Source: Neoceratodus forsteri
Taxonomy: Eukaryota > Chordata > Ceratodontiformes > Ceratodontidae
Assembly (NCBI GenBank): GCA_016271365.2
Contig: CM057456.1
Coordinates: 890,688,001 to 890,752,000, forward strand
Direction: 5' to 3'
Length of the DNA stretch: 64,000 nt
Shown here: piece after piece, positions 1-11,419 of the stretch
Numbering within the stretch: the first letter of the stretch is position 1
Layout: every line of letters begins with the position of its first letter
Translations under genes and position numbers: made by a program
Notes under the pieces: model-generated
Database searches by the model: none
What the model was told of the DNA's origin: nothing
Seen by the model: the letters and a program-made list of their open reading frames with translations, nothing else

Positions 1-759
1 TAGAGCAATATAGTCTAAAAATAACTATACAGATATTTTGTTAAAGCTTATGTTCTGAAGCAAACTATATCACACAAGGGTAACACTGTAAGTGATTATC
101 CTCCCAAGTGTATATGGTTTGTCTTAAAATACTGTGTAAACAAAAATCATGATGTTGAACATGAAAGCATGCAGATGTATAGCTTTAACTTCAAGAAAGC
201 ATTGATTTACCAGGCTCTCATCATGTTAATAACCCATGTGGGCCTCCATACGGATGCCAAAAAACTGAAAGGTAGAGAAAAATGTCCTTGAACGGCCTGT
301 TAAAACAGTTCATCAATGCTGCAAGGAAAATAGAAATCAAAAATATTATTTAGATTTCTCCTACCTTTCACCATTGCCTTGTGAAACACTTCAAAATGAT
401 TAGTTCACAGAGTTGATTGTGCATAGTATGGCAGCACACATGGGAAGTCTATAAACAAAAATCAGTGGCTAAAAATATATGCTTTTGTTTATACACTTAG
501 AACTGATATGGTAAACAAGAAAGTTAGACATACTATCTGTTAGTGCTGGGGAGTAAACTTCACGATTATTTTAAGTTGTTTTTAAGTTCTGCTTTTCCAT
601 CATCTGCCATTTTCTGCATTCCTTAAATTTATTTCTTTCATCAGTGCAGTAGCCCTTTATTTAAAAACAAAGTTTAGTCTCAGTAATGTTTTCATCATCA
701 AATCATGAAATACCCTTTTGTTATTTCTCTTCTATAACACATAACATGTTCCTCCTTTG
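1..759. other. A+T-rich sequence with nothing recognised
   Basis: I see no coding frame, repeat family or RNA gene here. It lies directly upstream of a splice-acceptor-like tract, so it is most simply read as intron of the gene whose last exon begins at 929. Confidence 0.4.
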
Positions 760-928
760 ACCCTCATTTTCCCTTTTCTTTTTCTCTTTCTCCTTCTCCT
801 TCCACCTGTCTGTCCCCTGTGTTGATCAATCTAATCCCATCCTCTGTGTTTGCTCCCCATCCTTCCATCCCTGTTATCCCTTGCTTGACCCACCCAAATT
901 GTATGTTCCTTCCTCTCTTCGTTTGCAG
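760..928 (+). promoter_or_regulatory. polypyrimidine tract and 3' splice acceptor
   Basis: A strongly C/T-biased run beginning near 768 continues, with short breaks, to TTTGCAG ending at 928. Its length and its position just before an open, compositionally biased frame make it a good vertebrate 3' splice site. The ATG codons inside this tract, at 819 for example, are therefore unlikely to be real starts. Confidence 0.6.
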
Positions 929-1283
929 CTTAGAGATGGCTAAAGTCAGCACCCAGACTGCTTCCGTCATGACCCCTGTTGACCTGAACATGAACCTCTC
1001 TCAGTCTTCCACCCCTACCTCCACCCCCACCTCTATGGCTGTCTTGGCAGCAGCAGCTGCCTCTGCGGTTAACATGAATAACCCTCCCCCTTTACCAACT
1101 TTACCAACATCCCACTATGCCGTTCCTGTCTCCAGTCTGCTTGGCATGAAAACTGTCCCACTCCTGGCACTAAATGCCGCGGCTGCCGCGGGGGCCACAG
1201 GGAGTTTCTCTGCTTATACTGCCAAAATTCCATCGACGAGTGGGATTAAGAAATCTGACCGGCAGAAGTTTGCTCCATATTGA
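929..1283 (+). CDS. terminal coding exon of an unidentified protein (Ser/Thr/Pro/Ala-rich C-terminus ending KFAPY)
   Basis: Splicing at 928/929 leaves one base to complete a split codon, then 117 codons run to TGA at 1281-1283. The peptide is low-complexity and disordered-looking: a Ser/Thr/Pro block (near residues 22-33), two alanine runs (near 38-44 and 84-88), a proline-rich stretch (near 50-56) and a basic end, SGIKKSDRQKFAPY. The frame has many CCN, ACN and GCN codons and a GC content well above its flanks, which supports real coding. I do not recognise the protein. The last five residues resemble the RFAPY end of RBFOX splicing factors, but the preceding residues do not match, so this is only a hint of an RNA-binding or transcription-related protein. 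All upstream exons lie outside the window. It could also be an alternative last exon. Confidence 0.5.
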
Positions 1284-4200
1284 AAGGATGAGAATGCAAG
1301 TTTTCCAAGCTCTACCAAGATTCTGTGGTAGATAGTAGTTACTAAGAAAGCAAAATCTTGTTTTAATTTTTTAATTGCTAGTGTTAACTGTTGCCAACTA
1401 AATTTGTCTTCCATTTCCCATGACTATTAACAAAAAGAAGTAACTAATTCCAACAGCTTGCAAGTCAGCTATTTTTAGAGCTTTTTTTTTGCATTTTATT
1501 CTTCTTGGATTTTCCCTAGTTCATGTATTTTTCAAAACACTGAAATTCATGATATCGCACATCGCTAAACTAACATTGCTTAGAATGAAAATTACTGTAG
1601 CAGAAAACTACTCACGCATGTCATATTCAAAATTAGCTAGCATCCATAATTTATAGCTAACCACTGAAAAGCATTTAGGGTGCTAACATTTTCTGGTTAT
1701 ATATAGTTGCCATAATAATAAAACTAATAATAAATAATAGCATTTTGGATGTCATTCACTTTAAAGTGGGCAGTCATTTGTGGTTAAGTGTTCTATTCTG
1801 TAAAAAGTGTCCAAATAGGTAAATGACTTGGAACTTTCTCAACAAACTACAACAAAGATGGTAGGGAGGAAAATTATTCCATGCTGAGGTATTAAACAGG
1901 ACATAGATCACAACGTTATAACAGTCCAATAAGAAATTATACAGGGCTGTATTAACATATACATGTACATATTTCCCATAGAAGGAACCCATCATGGGGG
2001 CCACTTTTAAATTGTGGGAAGCCTTTCAGAGTGCACATAAGGGATAAAAGCACTGTTCAGGTTTGTACATCTCTCCTACAGTACCTATGAATCAGCATGG
2101 TGACAGGCACCCACACATAAATAGTATGGGTTTGGGAAATGACCAAGTGCAATACCAATGCCCATGCCATGTGCACATAACTACTAGTATAGTGCAAAGT
2201 CATAGCTACAGAATAGTAGCTACAAAACCAGTGCACAGGTACTACATACAAGACAAAGAATCTCAGCACAAAATCACTGAGGCAAGGGTTATCTAGGAAG
2301 GGCATTGTTTATTAAACCAGGTTTCAAATAAATACATTGTACAGTATATACATGTAATACATTACAAATGCATGTAATGTTGTATTTCTTTCTTGCTATA
2401 TATACTGTAGTTGTTCAAGTAGGAGGTAGCTTGCTCCATTCTGAATAAACTTATTGGCAAGCACTTTGGAGGATGGCTGCCAAAGTATGAGTTATTCAGA
2501 TGTGTGGGACTGTGCAAAATCTGTTCACAGATCCAAAAGCTACTACTGTAGGTGGATGGAATGACAACTGGATGGTAAAATCTAGTGGCCTGGCCCACAT
2601 GAGGCATATACTGTAGAGAGACAATTGTTACTCTACAAAATAACACTGATTGTTCACCATCCACTAGTCATAAGTGTAGTGCAAGCCCACACAGAACTAT
2701 ATTACAGCTATCAGGCAAGTGTTTGAACCTCAGCCAACCTTTGCAGTATCTAAAAACACCAAAGAGCAAGATGGATTATTTCTGTGCTGGGCCTTAGATG
2801 TTTGTTATGGATTATACATATATGGTTGGGTGATCACTCAAAGTGTTTTCTGCAGTGAGAATGTTGCAGTAGGGGAATGACCCATTTGCATTTGGCTGCA
2901 GTGTACCACATATCAAGGATTATTCACACACACACATACTCAAACTGCATCCATGGTTGGCGCACCTGCAGTGTTGCCACTCATGACACCAGTGACTCAG
3001 ACTTGGGAATAAGCCACTGGATATTAGCAGGATGGTGGGGGAAGAGACTTGAGCATCCCAGAGGATGCCCTCTTCTCTGCGGAGATAGGATCACTGCCTG
3101 TGATGCAACAGTGCCACTTTCTGGGTGGCCATGAGTGGCAGTATTGCAAGGCCAAATGGGTGGGTGGACGTCACCTGCATGGGTGGGTGGACTTCACCTG
3201 GGCACGAGGACTGCACAGCATCATGTGCACATATCCTCCTTAAGCTCCATGTGTGCTGCCTTCCAGTGGCTCTGGGAGGGACAACAAGCTGAAAATAAAA
3301 ACATCCTGACAGAATGTCTGCCCTGTGCAATCAGGCTTCATGCAGCCACTTGTCACCTCCTATCGAGGAACTGGAATTTTAGTGGGTTGGGCCTGTCCCT
3401 CTGTCCTCTCTCCTGGAAGTAAGTAACAGGGTTCATGGTGGCCACAAGTAGGGGCAAAACGTTCGGATGGTGTCCTGGAAAGATGGGGGTCTAGAGAGTG
3501 ATCAAGGAGCATTAATAAAAGTGACAAATAAATACATAATAAACTGCATCCATCTGTTTACTGGAGCAGTGAAATTTGAGTAACTCCATAATGCGCTGCA
3601 GTCTCTGCTGGGTCCATTGTGCCCATATGGGACTTGCTAGCATGCATGCAGAGCTTTGTACAGTGGTAAAGGGATGCTGCGAATGCTCTTCTTGCATTTA
3701 GCAGGAATAAGCTGCCGGTGACCTTCCCTATGTTATGCATTCCTGCATACTAGGAATTTACACTGCAGGGTGGAAACAGGAAATGTTCTTTATTTGCCCT
3801 CCCCGCATACCCTTTTGACATTCCATTACCTCAAGTGCACATCTGTACAAGGTGAAGTTGCACTGGCCCAAAACCCCTTTTACAGAATATCCAAACATCA
3901 GGCACTTGAAAGACAGAGCTGACACACATGATAATAATTTAGTACAGTATGTTCTTCACTTTTCTTTTGCTGCATTTCAGTTTTCTGGCTGAAGTTCTAA
4001 GTACTGTATGCAAGCAAGTGTAAGTGTAAGTAGCCTGAATAAGTACCTTTAGACACATCTACTGTAGAATTTAGTTTAATGAGCAGTAGGTCCTAGAGAA
4101 CCCAACCCTTTTTTAAATACAGAAGGTGCATGTTGATCACCGTGAGCAATTCCATCAAATAATGCAATCCAAAGCATTCACACTCCCTCTCTGCCCCTCC

Positions 4201-6084
4201 ATTTTCATGTTTTTTTATAGATGCTAGTACAGTGGGGGCACTGATAACTTAGGAAGCAGCCTTTCATTCCTTGACTTGGGAAAGTCACTTGTGCTTTATT
4301 ATTGTTAGGTTGATATAACTGCAAGTCTGCAGCATGGAGAAAAAGAGCAAAGGACACTGGGCTTTAAAACCAAAGTGGACCAATTAGTCAGTCTGCTGTT
4401 TCAAACTCTTGGGCACACCTTTGAAAGCTGCCACTCTAAATATCAAGTGTTGCAAGAATAAGGGCATCACACTAGCTTGGCTATAAGGGAGTGTGGCAAG
4501 CAGGACTAGCAGTGTACATCTGGCCACCAGCTGTTGGAATTAGTTTTTTTTTTTAATTATGTTTTATGTTTGTCCATTCACCTTATTTTGGATTTTTTTG
4601 TTGCATAGCACTGACTTGATAATGCAATGTTGTTTTCCTCACTAATTCTGCAACCAGATTTCCCATCAGCTTGCCATGCTCATTCACTCTGCACTCCTTA
4701 GACACAAAGATTTAACTGACTGAACTGTATTCAGTGAATTTTCAATATAAACTAAAAGAATGCAATATTTTTTACGAGACAGTATTTTAAGTATGTTATT
4801 TGTTGGGGACTCGGTACCATTTCAGTATTTATATTTCTCATCCTTGTATTGTGTTGTGTTCTCCACCATAACAGTTCAGTACCTTGTCACTAAACTTGCC
4901 TCTGTAACTGTTTGTACAACTCCCACTCTTAAAGTTTGCACTTATCAAAGTGGTTCTGTCTGTATATAATGAAGGACAACTGGAAATTATGTCAAGGTAC
5001 CTCAACTATTTAACTGCTCTGAAATGTTGCTGTATACTGCTCTGAAATATTGTAACTGTTTTATTAACCCTAAATTAAAAAAAGACAAAAACAGAAATGT
5101 GAGAACATTGCCTGCGAATGACGTATTTTGCTGGTTATATTTAAGTGGTATTTTTAATGTTGAGAAGTGTTTTGCTTTTCTTTCTTCCTGATTTTGTTCC
5201 CACATTTTAGGCTGTCTTCAGAAGTTACTGGCCTGGGGGCTCTGTAGTGTACTCCCACCATGCTGTAGTGCATTAGTCACCAGACAGAACATTTCCAAAG
5301 CCCTATGTGACAATGATTTCTATGGACTGTAATCTACAGAGGAATTTCTGCCATTTCTAACTTTCTTATTATTATGGAACAAAAATAAACAATAAATATT
5401 TCTTTTACTATCTGAGCAACTGTGCTTCCCAGCTCCTGTGTCGTTTCCATTACTGTTCCACTTTATTACGACTGTGAGTAATGACATTACGTAAAAAGAC
5501 TTCTGTTCCTTTTTGTTGATGTTCATGCTTGGGCTCATCTTTATATAAGCATTGGCTAGTGGTGTTCCAAGTCTTTGTACTCAGCTGGACTTAAAGACAC
5601 ATTAGATATGCTTTTATAAGTAAAGTAAAGAATTCCTGATAAAGTGCTTGGGTTAACCTTTGTGTGCATAACCAGCTTGTTATAAAATAGTTATTTGTTT
5701 TTAAATCAGTTATTGTATCTGCATATGTAAATATGTATATATATCTTTTTTCTATGCTTGACAACTTTAATGCAAACATATTTTTCACTAAACTAACAAG
5801 ATAATAATGCAAACTATTAGTAAAATCCAATTATATTAAAAGAAGGTAAAAACACTGCCTTCCATGGCCTATTATGACTAAAATAGGACCTGAGTTTATG
5901 AAATATTTTTCATGCATACTGTATGACAAATCATTTTAAAGAAAATACTGCAGCCACTGAATACAGACAAGCGTGGCAGTCATAAGGTGCTCAGAAACAT
6001 GTCACACACAGCAAAATATTTACAGACTTCATCTTCTTGAGAGACAATATTAACTAGAATTGCAAGTTAATCCCATGTCCATAG
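1284..6084. other. probable 3' UTR and downstream A+T-rich DNA
   Basis: No coding frame or named repeat is visible over 4.8 kb. AATAAA signals occur at 1717, 1729, 2327, 5384 and 5391, so the transcript of the preceding exon could end at about 1.75 kb or much further down. A short CA run lies near 2929-2940. The ORF-like stretches here are short and unsupported. Confidence 0.4.
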
Positions 6085-7205
6085 CCTAGGAGTGGGATCC
6101 AACGTGGTGAACTGGATTAGAAACTGATTAAAGGATAGGAGACAGAGAGTAGTGGTTAACAGCACTCACTCTAATGATGGGAGATTGATCAACATGGCAC
6201 CACAGGGCTCAGTAATGGGACCAGTCCTCTTCAATTTCTTCACAGGGGACATTGCAGAAGAACTAAAAGGGAAGGTATGCCTTTTTTGCAGATAACACCA
6301 AAATCTGCAACAGGGTGGGCACTCAGGAGGGGATGGAGAGAATGCACTGGGATGCTGGGAAATTCGAGGAGTGGTTAAAAACATGGCAGTTGGGTCTGAA
6401 TGCCAAAGAGTACAAAATACTGCACATAGGGCATAGGAACCCAGAAGTTGAGTATATAGAATGGGGCAGTGATACTGACAGTCACTAGACAGATAAGGGA
6501 CCTTGGAGTTATCATATCTGAGGACCTCAAGGTGGCAGGGCAGTGTGATAAGGCAATGGGTAGAGTTAGTTGCATGCTGGGGTGCATAAGGAGGGGCACA
6601 TGCAGCAGGAAGTGAAAGGTGGTGTTGCCACTGTATCAGTCGCTGGTGAGACCCCAACTGGACTATCACATCCAATTTTGGAGACACACTTCAAAAAGGA
6701 TATAGGCAGGGTGGAGGTGGTCCAGAGGAGGCAACTAAAATGATGCGAGGTTTGCATGACTAGCCCAATGAGGAGACAGTAAGGGATGTCAACATGTACA
6801 CATTGGAAGAGAGGAGAGAGGTGACATGATAGAAACCTGCAAGTACCTTACATGAGTGAACAGGGTGCAGGGGGATCTCTTTCAAATGAGAAAGAGTACT
6901 AGGATCAGAGGGCACATGATGAAGCTGAAGGGGGTGTTCAATACAGATGTCAGAAAACATTTCTTTATTAAAATGGTGGTAGATGCATGGAACAGACTGA
7001 CAGTGGGAGTGGTGGAGGCTAAAACAGTGGGGGGCTTCAAGGATGCATGGGATAGATATAGAGGTAAATTAGAAAAGAGGCACAGAGGCGTGAGGATTGC
7101 CAGAGACCAGATAGGGTCTGTGGAGACAGATTAGGCAGGAAACATCTGGGCCAACTGAGTGGGCCAAGCAGTCCGTTTCTGCCGACAAAGTCTACAGTAT
7201 GTTTC
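6085..7205 (+). mobile_element. CR1 LINE, 5'-truncated (RT C-terminal half to 3' end)
   Basis: The plus strand reads as the second half of a CR1 reverse transcriptase with several frame breaks. Visible pieces are a PQGSV.GPVLFN-like block near 6205-6240, a K-G-K-V-C-L-F-A-D-like block near 6270-6300 where one base disrupts the ADDTKI catalytic motif, and downstream C-terminal text (EYLKY-type and WNRL-type motifs) to about 7130. The end carries the conserved tail (GGGCCAAGCAGTCCGTTTCTGCC, 7162 on) seen in all CR1 copies in this window. It is dead. Confidence 0.85.
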
Positions 7206-8029
7206 TGTTTTGAAAATGGTGATGGGATATTTAACTTGCCCTTGGAAACATAGTAATATAGTAATTTGAGGTCAGAATGGACTTCAAATCCATCCGGCCC
7301 ACCCCTACTTCATAAAGAAGGCTTGATTAGCAAGCTGTGCAAACATGTACTATTTTTTTATCAAGCTATTTCTCCTACTGGTAAGTATGTACTTTTATTT
7401 CTTAGGTTACCTTTCTCTCAGGCTCAGGGCACCTTGCAAAACTGTGATACACAGAGATCACAGCAGCAATATTCTCAACATTCATTTAACTGCAACATGT
7501 CCTTCCTGTGGTCAAGGCAACCATTTAACCCCAAGCACCCCTAACCCTCAACTAGCATTTCCTCCATGGCTTAACCCCTATGGTGGTAGCCAGGGAGAAG
7601 GAGCACCATCCGCCCCAATGATGCAAATCCCATGGGTGACAAGTTCTATTCCATAGGGCCAAGTGTACATGAATCATCATTCTGATGGGAACTGATTATA
7701 TATGCAGTTTGTTACCCCTTCCCACCATCCACCCACATGATGGTGCTATACTTGCCCAGTGGTAGCCTCAGAAGCCTCCACTTCACCCTAGGCATAGAAA
7801 ACCCTTTGGTCTGCCACAGGGGTCACTGTTGTGCTGGATATGGCACTGTCCACTTTCCTGTCTGGGAAGTATTGTAATCAGCAACACCATCTGCCAGCTC
7901 AGCCACCCTGCCTGAGCACCCCCAAGTCTTCTCCTCATCCTGGGTCACTAGCATGACATCATGCTGCCACTGGACCAATGAATGGCCCTATACATGCACT
8001 AGATTAAGTGATACCAGGTACACTGTAAT
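7206..8029. other. unassigned, with a possible inverted CR1 tail at 7240-7330
   Basis: From 7250 the sequence resembles the reverse complement of a CR1 3' end (AAACATAGTAATATAG, then a diverged GGTCAGAATGG...CCGGCCCACC block). The remaining 700 bases show nothing I recognise. Confidence 0.3.
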
Positions 8030-8345
8030 TCCCTAGGTAATCATAAGTTTGTCAAGGCTTACTTTGAAGGCCTTCACTGTTTTCATATCCACTGCCTCTA
8101 TAGGTAAGTTGTTCTATACAGTAGGTTCACCAGATTCTGAGTGAAAAAGTGGCACTTAACATTACCTCAATATCTACCACCTGTGAACTTCAGGGTGTAT
8201 CCCTGCATCCTTCTGTAGCACACCAGATATAACCTGTCCATTTTTTTTTGGTCTTGCAAATACCCTTGAGTATGCAGAAGACTGAGGTTATATCCTTCTC
8301 AGCCCCCTTTTCTCCAAGTTGAACATATCAAGAACCTTCCAAGAG
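8030..8345 (-). mobile_element. old CR1-like LINE fragment (C-terminal/3' region)
   Basis: The minus strand gives a diverged version of the CR1 C-terminal protein text: phrases equivalent to FFTQNLVNLLYRTTYL and AVDMKTVKAF appear, the part just before the LINE 3' end. Divergence is much higher than in the other CR1 copies here, so this is an older insertion. Confidence 0.5.
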
Positions 8346-8689
8346 ACATCACCAGAGACAGTCAAAAGTGACCGAACAACATCTCGTCTGATAGACAGCA
8401 CCTCGAACTGAACAGCATCCCACCCGTACTACATTGTACATTTTATGTGGTTCCCCTTGTCCCCAATCTGGCACTAGGAATCACCATAGCTGCACTCTTC
8501 CTCCAGCTGGGAGGGCAGGTAAGCAGCTGCCTTCACAGCTGGTGCCAACGTGGCTTATTGGTCAGCTGGCAGAGAATACATGTATGCCTGGCCACTGAGA
8601 GCCAACAGCCTCACCAATTACTACTGCTACTGCAGTTCATACAACTATAGTTTGAACAGTGAAAGAAGGCATGACAGCCAATCAAGACC

Positions 8690-9360
8690 ACCCTCCCACT
8701 TAGCAGTGGTAGTACTTCTGTAAGAGTTTCTCCCCATATATGCATCCAGATTGTTTGCAAACACTGTAGGAAATAGGGCCTTAACAATATTGCTAGGCAG
8801 CTCATTCCATGATCTAATCCCCTGTTACGTATGAAAGAACTTTCTTCTAATGGTTCTGAATGGTATTGATTGCAGGTGGGACATCTGTTCCCTAGTGTTA
8901 CATGGGCTAATTTTTGAAAATAAGATTCATTTCCTTTAAGACTTCTAGATATAAACAGTAGGTCACCTCTAATGTGGCATCTATCTAAGCTCTATATTCC
9001 CAGATCCCATAGTCGTTCCTCATATGTTCAACATGCCAGTGGGTGAATTAATTTTGTCGCCTATCTCTGGATTTTGTCATGCTCTGTTATGCCTTTTTCC
9101 TTATATGGGGCCCAGAACTGAGTGCAATATCTAAATGCGGTCTCATCTATGATTTATACAATGGGGTAATTACAGTACTTCATCTATTCCTAAATATGAG
9201 CTTTATGCAGCTCGATATTTTGTTCACATTGATGCTCAAGCTTTCACATTAAGTATTTTGTAATGTATCATTTATTTGAACCCCAAGTCCTTTTCCTCAC
9301 TGCTATGTCTTGGTACATCCATGATCTATTCAGCACTAGCCAGCTTCAGTATGGGATCAT
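8690..9360 (-). mobile_element. old CR1-like LINE fragment (RT thumb to C-terminus)
   Basis: On the minus strand the text matches the post-catalytic part of CR1 ORF2. The segment near 9005-9030 reads like EERLWDLGI.SLE, preceded by an aromatic block typical of FGPI.GKDI-type sequence. Frames are broken throughout. Orientation and age match the 8030-8345 piece, and both may come from one insertion with about 350 unmatched bases between them. Confidence 0.5.
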
Positions 9361-10602
9361 ACAAATGTACATGAACTCCAGTCTCCTAGTTGGTAATACC
9401 ACTACTCAGTCCTAACCCAAGATGACCTCCATGATAAGAAGAGCAAGTGCACACACTGAGCCCTCCTGACACTGAAGAGGGGAGGTACTGGAGAGAGAGA
9501 AATTTGGGATAAATCACACAGGTGTAGCACAACTGCAAAAGTTTACCTCGTATATCACACATTAAAGGCATACAGTATGTGTTAAAGCTTGCTGTTATTT
9601 TTTAAATGCCATTTTAGCCATGAATGGCTGACTAACTGGTTGCTGTGCTCAGAACCAGCTTTAGATCCCCTCATTCCCTACAGCCACCATGGGCCCCTAC
9701 TACTGTTAGAAACTGACTGGAACTAGACTTAGTAAATGGTCTTTCAAATGTTAACCAGTTTTAATTTATTTCTCTCACTGCACCCCATTGAAAAGAACAC
9801 ACAGCGCATTATTGTGCTGAGCAGAAACTGCCCAAATGGCATCACAGTACCATGAGGTCCTTAGCCAAGATGCAGCCCTACCAATTAAAGACAGAGGAGC
9901 AGAAAATGCACGGGGGGGGGGCTCCAGGGAGTAATTCTGATGGGGGCCCCTGAAAATATAAAGCCATCATAGTGGTATCCTCTGGTGGCAGAATTTTATA
10001 ATGTGTAAAAGCAGTGTACGTTCAACATGAAGAAACCATGCTTCAGTATGTCCTATTAAGCTACTTCAACTGGATTTTCAGATTATTGTTTTAATAAAGT
10101 TATTTCTGCCTAAGCCAGATGCCCCCATCAGGTGTCTAAATGGAAGAGTCCCAGTCACCTGACTCTGGAGAGAGTGATTCCCAAAGTAAGAAAGCACTTG
10201 GTTCTGGTTGTTACATCTATGTCGGTCCGTTAAAAGGTATCAAATCATTTGCTTCTGGATCAGCTCTTGCAAGGGCCAATCCAGCTAATACTAAATCTAG
10301 ATTTCAAAGTAAGAAAGAGCAGGGACCCAAGAGTCCAGTAGTCCTAAACCTGCTATGATGCTGCTGTTTTCTTATTTTTCTCCAAACCGCCAGCCAGACT
10401 GGCTCACCCCTGCAATGCTGGGGAGCCAATATTGCAGAGCAACTCATGAGGATCTTCAGATTTTAATAAATAAATATAGTGTTAAATGTTCTGAATGGAC
10501 TTCTGTTGTTCTCCAAGGAACTACTGTATAAATGCTACTTGCTTGTTTGCCTTCAAAGTGTTGTCTGGTACACGTGACTTTAAATTATGGAAGCAATAAT
10601 TA
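9361..10602. other. no gene or repeat recognised
   Basis: About 1.2 kb with short simple runs only (G9 near 9913). A 72-codon open frame at 10140-10358 has a Ser-rich start but no splice context, homology or codon signal I can support. Confidence 0.3.
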
Positions 10603-10748
10603 TGGAGGCAGTGTGGTTACAACAGTGGCTAGGGAGCCAGAAGACCCAGATTCCTTGCCACCAGTGCCACTGTGCAGCCTTGTGCAAGTTCCTGGATCTC
10701 CATGTGTTTCAGTCCCCTTCAGCTATAAAACTAGGGTAATAGAAGCTG
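10603..10748 (+). repeat. MIR-like tRNA-derived SINE
   Basis: The run GGAGGCAGTGTGGTTACAAC, then GTGGCTAGGGAGCCAG, AGACCCAGATTCC, TTGTGCAAGTTCCTGGA and CAGTCCCCTTCAGCTATAAA follows the classic MIR/CORE-SINE order: degenerate tRNA head, core, and a CAGTTTCCCCATCTGTAAAA-type tail. A second, more intact copy lies at 34533. Confidence 0.7.
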
Positions 10749-11416
10749 GACTCCAATGAAAATAAGATGTTGCATTTCAGGTGGGCAATCCTAGGAAAAT
10801 TAAATGTCCAACCCGATTAAAAAAAAAAAAATAATTGTTTCAAAGTTCCAAACTCCTGGCAGTAGCAGACTTAAGGTTCTTGAAAACAAACACTTGGTAT
10901 TGAATTATGACCACAAAAACTAGCATCACAAGACTATAAGTGCTACTTTACCAAGCCATAACTAGTGTTGCAATGTTCCATTGTGCTGAAGCTGCATGGT
11001 TATAGCTGTGTGCTCAGAAGACTCCTAGACGATCAGCATTGATTCTGTTAATTAACAATGAGATTCATTTGCACTCAATGGCCTCTTAAAATTACAAGAG
11101 ATCCCCTTGCACATTTCTTGAAAAGTGGACTTTTCCTCTTTTTAACACAGGAGTAAACAAATTATTTATTTTTAAAGCAGCAGTTCAATGAAATTGGGCA
11201 AAAACATTGACCCCAATATGTTTTCACTATAAAGGATTCCAGGCATCTTCCAGTTTTATTAGGTGGTAAAAGTTTCTAGTTCCACCAACATTTCAGCAGT
11301 TTATAAATGTTTCACTTTAGTTTTTTCTCAAGAAAAAAAGATGACTGCCACACTTGGCTTAAAGATAGTACTGCAAACCTGCAAAGGGTTAGGACTGAGA
11401 AAATAATGAAAAACTC
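10749..11416. other. no gene or repeat recognised
   Basis: Contains an A13 run near 10819 and ordinary A+T-rich sequence up to the 3-bp target duplication of the next element. Confidence 0.3.
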
Positions 11417-11419
11417 ATG

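Noticed and set aside
819..928. ATG at 819 as a translation start for the first exon
   Set aside because: It sits inside a polypyrimidine tract that precedes a good AG acceptor at 928, so it is most likely intronic.
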